Source: JACKFB01 sp041389525
Lineage (GTDB): Bacteria > Myxococcota_A > UBA9042 > PHBI01 > JACKFB01
Direction of reading: 5' to 3'
Length of the DNA: 64,000 nucleotides
NCBI GenBank assembly: GCA_041389525.1
Contig: JAWKRR010000030.1
Coordinates: 25,150 to 89,149 of the forward strand
Position 1 is the first letter of the stretch; the number at the start of each line of letters is the position of its first letter. A model generated the notes under the pieces. That model did not search any database. It saw nothing but the letters and a program-made list of their open reading frames with translations, and was not told the origin of the DNA. Below are positions 1 to 7,577 of this stretch, piece by piece. The translations under genes were made by a program, and so were the position numbers.

Positions 1-1779
1 CTTCGGGCCGCCGCCGAAGGCCCGCGAGGGTGCGAGGGCTTCGGCTCGCATCGCGGCTTGGGACGGCGGAGGCCGGGTCGCCGAGCGCTCGCCGGGACGG
101 GTCGGCGCGTGGGGAGGCGGCGACGCGGCCGCCTGAGGCTTCTCGGCGGGGGCTCGCTGCGCTTGAACTGGCGCGGCTGTAGCCGTGACGGTCTCGGGCT
201 CGACCGCGGCCACGACGCGCGTCGCTTCGGGGTCTTCGGCGGCCGCGGGAGCTGACGCCGGCTGAGATGCCGCCTCCGCCTCGGCCTTGGCCGCCGCGGC
301 GCGCTTTCGGCGTTTGCGCCTCGAGCCAGGCTTCTTCTGGTCCTTTCGCGAGTCGGCGGCGGCCTCGACGGCCTCCGACTCCTCGGTGTCCGGTTCGCCA
401 CCGCCGGTGTCGTCGTCGCCGTGGTCGTCGTCGTCGAGGTCCTCGGCGGCCTCGGCGGCTGCCGACCGCGCCTCGATGACCGTCTTGGCGTCGTCTACGG
501 CCGCCTCCGCTTCAGCTCCAGCGAGCTCCGCCGCCACCGTGGGCCGCGCGGCCATCACGGTGGGCGCGTCGTTGTCGACCTCGTCATCGGCCCCCATGGC
601 CGCGATGGCGACCGTGGGCTCGTCCACGGCGTCGACCGCCGCCTGGATCATGACGGTGGCGTCGTCGCTCGCTGCCGCGGGGGCTGCATTCGCCGGCTGG
701 CTGGCCGCGACGGCTCGGTCCTCGGGCTCGTCGGAGTCGTCGGAATCGAAGTCCCCGACCCCGTCCTCGTCGTCGTCATCGGACATCCCAAAGGACGCCA
801 GCGCCGCGGTGAAGTCCTCGACCCGCAGCATCGCGGTCGCCTCGTCGATGGGCGGGGCCGCGACCTCGTGGCCCTCCGCCGCGAGTGAAGCCAGCCCGCC
901 CGCTTCGGACTGCGGCGCCCCCTCGTTCGCAGCGCCCCGACCGGCCGGCGCGACCGCCGCCGCGAGGGCCTCGGCCGCTGCCTCCGCGAGGGCCGCAGCC
1001 ACAGGATCCTTCTCTTCGCCCGTCGCCACCGTGGGCGCCAACGGGTCGCTCAGCGCCGGCTCGAGCGCCGCGGCGGCCGCAGCCAGCGCCTCTCGCTCCC
1101 GCGCCTCGTCGATCTCGCCCCACGCGCGGGTCACCGGCGCGTCGCCCGGGCCGCCCTCCCCCACCGGCGTCAGCGCGGGGTCCCCGCCGCCCTCGTCGGA
1201 CTGGCTCCCGGGGTGCCACGCGCTGGTCCGCGGCCCCGCCTCGTCGGCCGCAGGCCCCGGCTCCGAGTGGCGCGCCAACAGGTCCGCGACGGACTCGGTG
1301 GGCTCCTTCGACTCGCTCTCCGCGGCCCGCCGCACGCTCGGGGCGTGAGTGCCCGTTAACCGGGACGGCGGCGGCGGCGGCGCGGGCGGTCGCATCGAGG
1401 TGCTGCCCAGCGTGCGCTGCCCACCGCCACGCGTGCGCGCCGCCACGTCCGAGGAGCTACCCACCGGCGAGCTGCGCCCCGCGCGGTCTCGCCGCGAGCT
1501 GTCCAGCGCGTCGTCGAGGACCTTGCCGCCCGGCGCCGGCGTGAATCGCCCGAGCGCCCCGTGCGCATTCGGCGCGGTCTTCTTACGCTGCTGTGCAGCA
1601 TCCAGGCTGTCGGACGCGGCTTGGCCCCGCCCTGAGGTCGTACTGCGATAGCGGTCGTAATCCCGCTGCAGGTCGGACGTCAGGTCGAATCCACATTCTG
1701 CGCAGCGCACGTCACGCAGGCCGCCTTCGCGACCACATCGGACACACACGCGCACCGCTTCGCTGGTTCGGTCGGCCAT
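1..1779 (-). CDS. Zinc-ribbon protein with long acidic/Ala-rich disordered region (3' end outside window)
   Basis: Translation from the ATG at 1779 stays open to the left window edge, so at least 593 residues are present and the C-terminus is missing. The N-terminus is a four-Cys zinc ribbon (CVRCG at about residues 12-16, CAEC at about 27-30). The rest is Ala/Asp/Glu-rich low complexity, including a DDDDED stretch, a Pro6 run and a basic patch (KKPGSRRKRRKR). Several short Thr motifs recur (ATVMIQ, PTVAIA, PTVMAA, KTVIEA), reminiscent of the Thr repeats in the FHA protein at 7.6-9.5 kb. The gene lies 110 bp downstream of dam on the same strand. I do not recognise the family; an envelope or signalling scaffold is possible but unproven. 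That the frame is coding is supported by the zinc ribbon and the absence of stops over 1.78 kb. Confidence 0.7.
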   Translation of the reverse strand, partial: MADRTSEAVRVCVRCGREGGLRDVRCAECGFDLTSDLQRDYDRYRSTTSGRGQAASDSLDAAQQRKKTAPNAHGALGRFTPAPGGKVLDDALDSSRRDRAGRSSPVGSSSDVAARTRGGGQRTLGSTSMRPPAPPPPPSRLTGTHAPSVRRAAESESKEPTESVADLLARHSEPGPAADEAGPRTSAWHPGSQSDEGGGDPALTPVGEGGPGDAPVTRAWGEIDEAREREALAAAAAALEPALSDPLAPTVATGEEKDPVAAALAEAAAEALAAAVAPAGRGAANEGAPQSEAGGLASLAAEGHEVAAPPIDEATAMLRVEDFTAALASFGMSDDDDEDGVGDFDSDDSDEPEDRAVAASQPANAAPAAASDDATVMIQAAVDAVDEPTVAIAAMGADDEVDNDAPTVMAARPTVAAELAGAEAEAAVDDAKTVIEARSAAAEAAEDLDDDDHGDDDTGGGEPDTEESEAVEAAADSRKDQKKPGSRRKRRKRAAAAKAEAEAASQPASAPAAAEDPEATRVVAAVEPETVTATAAPVQAQRAPAEKPQAAASPPPHAPTRPGERSATRPPPSQAAMRAEALAPSRAFGGGPK

Positions 1780-1889
1780 CGTCGGCGCATCCTAGCAGCG
1801 GCAAACCGGGTTCGCCAGTCAGGTTGACGCAGAATAGACGGGCATTCCCTCGCGGCGTCACGGCCGGCGAGCCGCAGCGTTCAGCGAGG

Positions 1890-2783
1890 TCAGGGCGTGT
1901 AGCTGAGGACGATGACCTCGGCGACCGCCTGCCGACTGCCGCCATCGCGTGAGATTGCGCGCGGCGCGAAGACCTGGTCGCAGCGGAAGTCCGCGTACAG
2001 CTCGCGCACTAGCGGCGTGTCGCTGTTGGACAGCATGCAGTTCACGCCGCGGCGCGCGAGGGCGGCGTAGACTTCTGCAAGATGTGCTTGGTCTTTCTCG
2101 GAGAAATCGCCGCTGGCGTAGCTCGTGAAGTTCGCGGTCGGCGAGAGCGGCTGGTACGGCGGGTCGAAGTACACGAAGTCGCCTGGGCGGGCTTCGTCGA
2201 GGACCCAGCTGAAGTCAGCCTGGCGGATGTCGGTCGAGGCCAGCAGCGCCGACACCGCGCGCAGGCGCTCGGGCTGGCAGATGACCGGGTCCTGGTAGCG
2301 CCCCATCGGCACGTTGAACTGCCCGCGCCGATTCACGCGGTAGAGCCCGTTGAAGCAGGTGCGGTTCAGGTAGATCGTGCGCGAGGCGCGCTGCACCGGC
2401 GTGAGCGTGTTGGGGTCGGTCGCCCGCATCGCATAGTAGTAGGTGCGCTCGTAGCGGTGCCGCTGGAGGTCGTCGATGAGCGCCTCGACCTGGTCGCGCG
2501 TGACCTGGTAGAGATTCACCAGCTCGCCGTTGACGTCGCTGATGCGAGCGATCTCGGGCTGTAGCTGGAAGAAGAGCGCGCCGCCCCCGAAGAAGGGCTC
2601 GAAGTACCGATCGTATCGCGCCGGCAGGCGGGAACACAGGTCGGCCATGATGCGGCGCTTCCCGCCCGCCCACTTGACGATGGGCTGCGCGGCCTCGACG
2701 GAGGGCGCGGAGGGGCGCGGCGCGGACGACGATGTGGAGGCCGCGTCCTCTTGGGATCGCGACACGAGCGAACGAATCGACAT
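1890..2783 (-). CDS. dam: D12-class DNA adenine methyltransferase (Dam type)
   Basis: This 297-residue protein transfers a methyl group from S-adenosylmethionine to N6 of adenine in DNA. The N-terminal FxGxG-type SAM motif is seen as VKWAGGKRR (about residues 36-44) followed by YFEPFFGGGALFF, and the catalytic DPPY motif as FVYFDPPY (about 204-211). Those two motifs in this order define the M.DpnII/T4 Dam/EcoDam alpha class, whose usual target is GATC. The specificity here is inferred. The first ~30 residues are Ser/Ala-rich and probably disordered, so a slightly later start cannot be excluded. No restriction endonuclease is adjacent, which favours an orphan methylase. Confidence 0.9.
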   Translation of the reverse strand: MSIRSLVSRSQEDAASTSSSAPRPSAPSVEAAQPIVKWAGGKRRIMADLCSRLPARYDRYFEPFFGGGALFFQLQPEIARISDVNGELVNLYQVTRDQVEALIDDLQRHRYERTYYYAMRATDPNTLTPVQRASRTIYLNRTCFNGLYRVNRRGQFNVPMGRYQDPVICQPERLRAVSALLASTDIRQADFSWVLDEARPGDFVYFDPPYQPLSPTANFTSYASGDFSEKDQAHLAEVYAALARRGVNCMLSNSDTPLVRELYADFRCDQVFAPRAISRDGGSRQAVAEVIVLSYTP

Positions 2784-2951
2784 GGACTGCCTCGGGGCGC
2801 ACGACGGCCTTGCGCCGGACGCAGTGGTCCGCCGAGGCGCGTGGTCTCTGGCAGCCCGGTCAGCTGCCCGGGCCGCGATGGTTCGGTCGCGACGGGGGGA
2901 GTCTCAGGGGCGCATGGACCATCGTCAAAAAAAGGCGGGTGCGTGCCCTCG

Positions 2952-2977
2952 AAAACCCTGATGGCGACTGGGTTTTT
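2952..2977 (-). terminator. Candidate terminator after the MerB-like gene
   Basis: A perfect 7-bp inverted repeat, AAAACCC (2952-2958) and GGGTTTT (2970-2976), has an 11-nt loop and A/T runs on both sides. It begins 4 bp beyond the stop codon of the minus-strand MerB-like gene. The stem is weak but lies in otherwise very GC-rich DNA. Confidence 0.5.
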
Positions 2978-2980
2978 CGG

Positions 2981-3685
2981 CTATCCGCTGATGAGGGCGA
3001 ACCGGGCCTCGCCGACCGCGTTGGCGAGGCCGGCGCCGATGAGCAGCATGAGGTCCGCGGGGATGGGCATGCCCGGGGGATCGCCCTGGGCCTCGGTCCA
3101 CGCGTTGAGGCAGGTGTCGCCGCAGAAAAGTGGCGAGCGCGCGCTGACGGCTGGGATGGGTTCGCTGCCGTCCCACTGCGACTGAAACGCTGCGACGCCG
3201 GTCGGGTTGAGCTCGACGACGGCCTCGTCTTCCACGCGCAGGGTGATGGCGGTCTGGCAGACCGGGCAGCTTGAGAAGGCGTCGACCGGGCGCGCCAGGG
3301 CGGTGCTGAGGCCGAGGAGGTCCAGGCCACCCCAGCAGAAGAGGTTCACGCCGCTGCCGAGGTGGGCGCGATGGGGCGTGCGGGCGATGGAGATGCAGCC
3401 CAGAAACCCTGTGAACGACTTCCGGTCGGGGCTCATCTCGACCAGGCGCAGCCGCAGGAGATCGGCCATGGCCTTGGCGAGGTTCTGCAGGTTCTCGCCG
3501 CCTTCGACGAGCTGGGACAGGACCTTCTGCGGAGGCGGCAGCCAACCGCGCTCCGCGAGGGAGCGGGCGAGGACGTTGAGCAGGTGGCGGGCGGGCTCGG
3601 AGAGCTCCGCGTCGAGCCCTTTCCAGAACTCCAAGAGCGGGCGCTCGCCGGCAGGCGTGACCTGGATGAGGGGGATGTCTGCCAA
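2981..3685 (-). CDS. Alkylmercury-lyase-like (MerB fold) protein lacking the canonical catalytic Cys
   Basis: The 234-residue product has a helical N-terminal part followed by a MerB-type domain. FCWGGLDLL (residues 116-124) aligns with the MerB WCALD motif: Trp118 and Asp122 are kept, but the catalytic Cys (Cys96 of E. coli MerB) is Gly119, and a Cys sits two residues earlier (Cys117). Later Cys residues are present in SSCPVC (140, 143) and LFCGDTC (188, 192), matching the other MerB cysteine positions. No merA, merR or merT is nearby. I chose the TTG at 3685 because GGAGG lies 5 nt upstream; the frame is open to a TTG at 3742. It may be a metal-binding or regulatory relative rather than a mercury-detoxifying enzyme. 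Confidence 0.7.
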   Translation of the reverse strand: MADIPLIQVTPAGERPLLEFWKGLDAELSEPARHLLNVLARSLAERGWLPPPQKVLSQLVEGGENLQNLAKAMADLLRLRLVEMSPDRKSFTGFLGCISIARTPHRAHLGSGVNLFCWGGLDLLGLSTALARPVDAFSSCPVCQTAITLRVEDEAVVELNPTGVAAFQSQWDGSEPIPAVSARSPLFCGDTCLNAWTEAQGDPPGMPIPADLMLLIGAGLANAVGEARFALISG

Positions 3686-3814
3686 AGGGGCCTCCGGTGC
3701 CAAATCGGCGCCGGTTGTACCGACCGCACCCAGGCGGCGCAAGGATAGTGCCCGCCCGGGGCTTGTCTCGGGCTGCCGGTCGGCCTATCCCACGGGGCCC
3801 ACCGGGAGACGCGA

Positions 3815-5791
3815 ATGACAAGCCAGCCCTTCCAACTCGTTTCCGCTTACGAGCCCATGGGCGACCAGCCGCAGGCGATCGAAGAGCTGCTCAGCGGCCT
3901 CGAGGCGGGCGTGGCCCACCAGGTGCTGCTAGGCGCCACCGGGACCGGCAAGACCTTCACCGTCGCCAACGTGATCGAGCGGGTGAACCGCCCTACCCTC
4001 GTGCTGGCGCCGAACAAGACCTTGGCGGCGCAGCTCTACACCGAGCTGAAGCAGTTCTTCCCGCACAACGCTGTCGAGTATTTCGTCAGCTATTACGACT
4101 ACTTCCAGCCGGAAGCCTACATCCCGTCCACCGACACCTTCATCGAGAAGGACGCGATGATCAACGAGGCCATCGACCGGATGCGCCACGCCGCGACGCG
4201 GGCGGTCATCGAGCGGCGCGACGTCATCATCGTGGCGAGCGTGTCGTGCATCTACGGCATCGGGAACAAGGAGACCTACAAGGGGATGCTGGTGCGGGTC
4301 GAGGCGGGCACGACGATCCGGCGCGACCGGCTGCTGCGCCAGCTCGTGGATATCCAGTACCAGCGCAACGACTACGACTTTCACCGCGGGACCTTTCGGG
4401 TGCGCGGCGACGTCATCGAGGTGTTCCCGGCGTACGAGGAGGCGCGGGCGATTCGCATCGAGATGTGGGGGGAAGACGTCGAGTCCATCGCGATGATCGA
4501 CCCGCTGCGGGGAACGATCCTCGAGCGGCTGGAGGTGGTCGAGATCTTCCCGGGCAGCCACTACGTCACGCCGGCGGACCAGCTGGAGCGGGCGGCCGCG
4601 GCGATCAAGATCGAGCTGGACGAGCGCTTGGCGGAGCTGCGGGCGGAGGGCAAGGAGCTCGAGGCGCAGCGGCTGGGTCAGCGCACGCTCTATGACCTGG
4701 AGATGCTGAGCCAGGTCGGGTTCTGCTACGGCATCGAGAACTACTCGCGCCACCTGATGGGTGCGCAGCCGGGCGACCCGCCGCCGGTGCTCATCGACTA
4801 TTTTCCGCCTGATTTTCTCATGGTGATCGACGAGTCCCACGTCGCGGTCCCGCAGATCGGCGGCATGTTCCGCGGCGACCGGGCGCGCAAGCAGACCCTG
4901 GTCGACTTCGGGTTTCGGCTGCCAAGCGCGCTGGACAACCGGCCGCTGAAGTTCGACGAGTTCGAGACGCGCGCGCCGACGGTCATCTACCTGAGCGCCA
5001 CGCCCGGCGACTACGAGGTCGAGCGGGCGGGCGGCGTGGTGGTCGAGCAGATCATCCGGCCGACCGGGCTGGTGGATCCCCTCGTCGACATCCGGCCCGT
5101 CACGAACCAGGTCGACGACCTGCTGGGCGAGATCCGGGCGCGGGTCGGGCGGGGCCAGCGCGTGCTGGTGACGACCCTGACCAAGCGCATGGCGGAGGAT
5201 CTGACCGAGTACTACCGCGAGCTGGGCGTGAAGGTGCGGTACCTGCACTCGGACATCGACACCCTCGAGCGGGTCGAGCTGCTCGACGAGCTGCGGCGCG
5301 GCACCTTCGACGTGCTGGTCGGCATCAACCTGCTCCGCGAGGGCCTGGACCTGCCCGAGGTGGGCCTGGTCGCGATCCTCGACGCCGACAAAGAGGGCTT
5401 CCTGCGGAGCGCCCGCAGCCTCATCCAGACCATCGGGCGCGCCGCCCGCAACGTCGAAGGCGCCGTCATCCTCTACGCCGACCGCACCACCGACTCGATG
5501 AAGAAGGCCCTCGACGAGACCGAGCGCCGCCGCGAAAAGCAGCTAGCCCACAACGCCGCCCACGGCATCGTCCCGGAGTCCACCGTGCGCGCCCTCAAGG
5601 CCATGGAAGTCCCCGAAGCGGAGCCCAAAACCCCCGAGGACAAGCGCCTAACCCCAGCCCAAGCCCAAAAGAAGATCACCGCCCTAAAGAAAGAGATGAC
5701 CGCCGCGGCCAAATCCCTCGAATACGAACGCGCCGCCGAGCTCCGCGACCGCATCCGCACCTACGAAGCCATCGCCCTCGGCGTCGACTAG
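3815..5791 (+). CDS. uvrB: UvrABC excision nuclease subunit B
   Basis: UvrB (658 residues, normal length) is the damage-verifying helicase-like subunit of nucleotide excision repair; it loads from UvrA and recruits UvrC. Visible motifs are Walker A GATGTGKT (residues 41-48), the beta-hairpin region around YYDYFQPEAYIPSTDTF, the DESH Walker B box near residue 339, helicase motifs V/VI (GINLLREGLDLPE, QTIGRAARN), and a C-terminal UVR motif (KKEMTAAAKSLEYERAAELRD) that binds UvrC. A GGGAG ribosome-binding site precedes the ATG. It is transcribed alone and divergently from the MerB-like gene. The 3' end abuts a block of intergenic repeats. Confidence 0.98.
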   Translation: MTSQPFQLVSAYEPMGDQPQAIEELLSGLEAGVAHQVLLGATGTGKTFTVANVIERVNRPTLVLAPNKTLAAQLYTELKQFFPHNAVEYFVSYYDYFQPEAYIPSTDTFIEKDAMINEAIDRMRHAATRAVIERRDVIIVASVSCIYGIGNKETYKGMLVRVEAGTTIRRDRLLRQLVDIQYQRNDYDFHRGTFRVRGDVIEVFPAYEEARAIRIEMWGEDVESIAMIDPLRGTILERLEVVEIFPGSHYVTPADQLERAAAAIKIELDERLAELRAEGKELEAQRLGQRTLYDLEMLSQVGFCYGIENYSRHLMGAQPGDPPPVLIDYFPPDFLMVIDESHVAVPQIGGMFRGDRARKQTLVDFGFRLPSALDNRPLKFDEFETRAPTVIYLSATPGDYEVERAGGVVVEQIIRPTGLVDPLVDIRPVTNQVDDLLGEIRARVGRGQRVLVTTLTKRMAEDLTEYYRELGVKVRYLHSDIDTLERVELLDELRRGTFDVLVGINLLREGLDLPEVGLVAILDADKEGFLRSARSLIQTIGRAARNVEGAVILYADRTTDSMKKALDETERRREKQLAHNAAHGIVPESTVRALKAMEVPEAEPKTPEDKRLTPAQAQKKITALKKEMTAAAKSLEYERAAELRDRIRTYEAIALGVD

Positions 5792-5850
5792 CAGCAGCGC
5801 GGCGCGGCGAGGAGGGGCCAGACAACAAGCCCGCCAAGCACCCCGCCAAC

Positions 5851-6064
5851 CCGCCCGACCCAAGCGAAGCCCCAACAACGCGCCGACGGGCCCGACCCAA
5901 GCGAGGCAACGTCGCGGCGCCGGATGGGCCGAGCGAGGGCGGCGTGGGCAAGGAGCGAGGGAGGGCGCACGGAGGCGCACTTCACGCCCGCCGCACACGC
6001 GACCCGACCGACCGACGCAGTCCCACGCCGTCCGTAGCCGGCCCAGCCGGTGCCGCGTTCAGCC
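5851..6064 (-). repeat. Intergenic repeat unit R1 (full length)
   Basis: This is a roughly 214-bp GC-rich unit, one of five related copies in the window. The conserved right-hand part (5929-6064) contains GAGCGAGGGCGGCGTGGGCA, an imperfect hairpin (5973-5992), TCCGTAGCCGGCCCAGCCGG and the terminal CGTTCAGCC. The left-hand part (CGACGGGCCCGACCCAAGCG) is shared with R4 and R5 but not with R2 and R3. The interval from the uvrB stop (5792) to the bfr stop (6309) holds only these repeats and no convincing gene. Confidence 0.8.
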
Positions 6065-6190
6065 CCGAGCGAGGGCGGCGTGAGCAAGGAGCGAGGAGGG
6101 CGCACGGAGGTGGGCTTCACGCCCGCCGCACACGCGACCCGACCGACCGACGTCCACGCCGTCCGTAGCCGGCCAGCCGGCCGTTCAGCC
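6065..6190 (-). repeat. Intergenic repeat unit R2 (short form)
   Basis: This is a head-to-tail continuation of R1 that lacks the left-hand segment. It retains the GAGCGAGGGCGGCG core, a hairpin with arms GGTGGGC and GCCCGCC around TTCAC (one mismatch), the GTCCGTAGCCGGCCAGCC segment and the terminal CGTTCAGCC. Confidence 0.8.
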
Positions 6191-6309
6191 CCGAGCGAGG
6201 GCGGCGCAGAGCGAGGAGGACGGAGGGCTTCACGCCCGCCGCACCGCGACGACCGAGCGACGCAGTCCCACGCCGTCCGTAGCCGGCCCAGCCGGTGCCG
6301 CGTTCAGCC
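6191..6309 (-). repeat. Intergenic repeat unit R3 (short form, ends at the bfr stop codon)
   Basis: This third tandem copy lacks the left-hand segment and the CACACGCGACCC spacer is shortened. Its terminal CGTTCAGCC shares its last base with the TAG stop codon of bfr, so on the minus strand the unit begins directly at the gene's end. It could act in 3'-end formation of bfr mRNA. Confidence 0.8.
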
Positions 6310-6788
6310 TAGTCGTGGATTTGTTGGGTGAGCCAATTCTCCAACCCCACCTGCCCGATCAACGTGAGCTGCGCATCGATCCAGTCGATGTGCTCCTCCT
6401 CGTCGTGCAGGATCTTCTCGAGCAGCAAGCGCGAGCCGTTGTCACCGGCGGCGCGACAGGCCTCGATCCCGGCGTTGAGCAGCGGAATCGCCTCCGCCTC
6501 CACCGCGCGGTCCAGCGTGAGCTGCTCCTGCACGGTCTCGCCGACGTTCACTTTCCCGAGGCGCTGCACGTTCGGCACGCCGTCGAGGAACAAGATCCGC
6601 TCCATCAGCTTCTCGGCGTGGACCATCTCTTCGATGGATTCCTTGCGAATGAAGGAGTGAAGCCGCTTGTAGCCCCAGTTCTCGCACATCTTCGCGTGGA
6701 TGAAGTACTGGTTGATGGCCGTGAGCTCGCCGGTCAGGATCTCGTTGAGCAGGCGAATGATCTCGCTACGTTCGGACTTCTTTCCCAC
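6309..6788 (-). CDS. bfr: Bacterioferritin
   Basis: This 159-residue heme-containing ferritin stores iron as a ferric mineral inside a 24-mer. Ferroxidase-site ligands of the family are present in order: Glu in GELTAINQYF, Glu/His in EEMVHAE, Glu in AVEAEA and Glu/His in DEEEHIDW. The heme-ligand Met corresponds to the M of EEMVH. I chose the GTG at 6788 because GAGGA lies 6 nt upstream and the length then matches the family; the frame extends to a TTG at 6803. It is the second gene of a bfd-bfr operon (gap 38 bp), so the Fur box upstream of bfd should control it too. The stop codon abuts repeat R3. Confidence 0.95.
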   Translation of the reverse strand: MGKKSERSEIIRLLNEILTGELTAINQYFIHAKMCENWGYKRLHSFIRKESIEEMVHAEKLMERILFLDGVPNVQRLGKVNVGETVQEQLTLDRAVEAEAIPLLNAGIEACRAAGDNGSRLLLEKILHDEEEHIDWIDAQLTLIGQVGLENWLTQQIHD

Positions 6789-6826
6789 GTCGGTTCCTCG
6801 CAAAGGGGGTCAGGGTTGCCCCCAAC

Positions 6827-7045
6827 CTACAGCACGCGAGCCTGCTGGGCGATGGCTACGCCCGGTTCGCCGCCCGCCGTCGAGGGCGCTCCCTCACGCA
6901 CCATCCGCCGCAGCACGTCGACGCACTGCCCGCAGTCCGTCCCCGCGCCACAAGCCCGCGAGATCTGACCGACGGTGCGACACCCGCCCTGAACGTGCTC
7001 CCGAACCTCGCGGTCCGACACCGAATGGCAAAGGCAAACAATCAT
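6827..7045 (-). CDS. bfd: Bacterioferritin-associated ferredoxin
   Basis: This 72-residue [2Fe-2S] protein binds bacterioferritin and donates electrons to reduce and release stored iron. The four cluster ligands fall at Cys4, Cys6, Cys38 and Cys41 (CLC near the start and CGAGTDCGQC later), the same numbering as E. coli Bfd. The C-terminal ~20 residues (APSTAGGEPG...) are an extra tail. A longer upstream frame exists but runs through the Fur box and repeat DNA, so I start at the ATG at 7045. It lies just upstream of bfr on the same strand, an order known from other bacteria where iron limitation induces bfd. Confidence 0.93.
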   Translation of the reverse strand: MIVCLCHSVSDREVREHVQGGCRTVGQISRACGAGTDCGQCVDVLRRMVREGAPSTAGGEPGVAIAQQARVL

Positions 7046-7081
7046 CGCGCCCTCCCGACCGCAACCGGCCTGCCCACTATT

Positions 7082-7100
7082 GATAATGACTTTCATTAGC
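7082..7100 (-). promoter_or_regulatory. Fur box upstream of bfd-bfr
   Basis: GATAATGACTTTCATTAGC matches 15 of 19 positions of the classical Fur consensus GATAATGATAATCATTATC, with both half-sites (GATAATGA and TCATTA) intact. It lies 37-55 bp upstream of the bfd start in an AT-rich patch within GC-rich DNA. Fur-Fe(II) binding here should repress the operon when iron is replete. Confidence 0.85.
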
Positions 7101-7152
7101 GAGTCAAGACCAAAGACACTTCCCCCATCGGCCCCCTCCCCAACAACCTGAA

Positions 7153-7375
7153 CCCCAACCCGCCCGACCGGCCGAAGCTGCAGCAACGAGCCGACGGGCC
7201 CGCCCCGACCGAGGCAACGTCGGAGGCGCCGGCAGCGGCGAGCGAGGGCGCCGTGGGCAAGGAGCGAGGGAGGGCGCACGGAGGCGGGCTTCACGCCCGC
7301 CGCACACGCGACCCGACCGACCGACGCCGTCCCACGGCGCCTCCGTAGCCGGCCCAGCCGGTGCCTCGTTCAGCC
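7153..7375 (-). repeat. Intergenic repeat unit R4 (full length)
   Basis: This roughly 223-bp copy is related to R1 over its whole length. Its central hairpin is perfect: GGCGGGC (7283-7289), loop TTCAC, GCCCGCC (7295-7301). It ends in CTCGTTCAGCC. The stretch from the bfd start to the FHA gene stop (7046-7577) holds the Fur box and repeats R4 and R5; no gene is evident. Confidence 0.8.
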
Positions 7376-7576
7376 CCGACCGAAGCCTCAACAACAAGCC
7401 GGCGGGCCCGACGACCGAGGGACGTCGAGGCGCCGGATGGGCCGAGCGAGGGCGGCGTGGGCAAGGAGCGAGGAAGGGGCCGCGGAGACGCACTCAAGTG
7501 CGTCGCACAAGCGCCCCGACCGAGCGACGCAGTCCCACGCCGTCCGTAGCCGGCCCAGCCGGTGCCTCGTTCAGCC
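7376..7576 (-). repeat. Intergenic repeat unit R5 (full length, with substituted hairpin stem)
   Basis: This roughly 201-bp copy follows R4 head to tail. At the hairpin position the sequence differs completely from the other units but still pairs: GACGCACT (7487-7494), CA, AGTGCGTC (7497-7504), an 8-bp perfect stem. The unit ends 1 bp before the TAG stop codon of the FHA-DUF898 gene, mirroring R3 at bfr. Confidence 0.8.
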
Positions 7577-7577
7577 T

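Noticed and set aside
2952..2977. Fur or other operator at the AAAACCC/GGGTTTT dyad
   Set aside because: It lies just beyond a stop codon, not before a start, and fits a terminator better.
5851..7576. CRISPR array
   Set aside because: Units are ~120-220 bp, have no short direct repeats with unique spacers, and no cas gene is present.
5792..7577. Small Arg/Pro/Ala-rich ORFs inside the intergenic repeats
   Set aside because: They occur in several frames in both directions, are cut by the repeat units, and have no start signals or recognisable domains; high GC alone keeps frames open.
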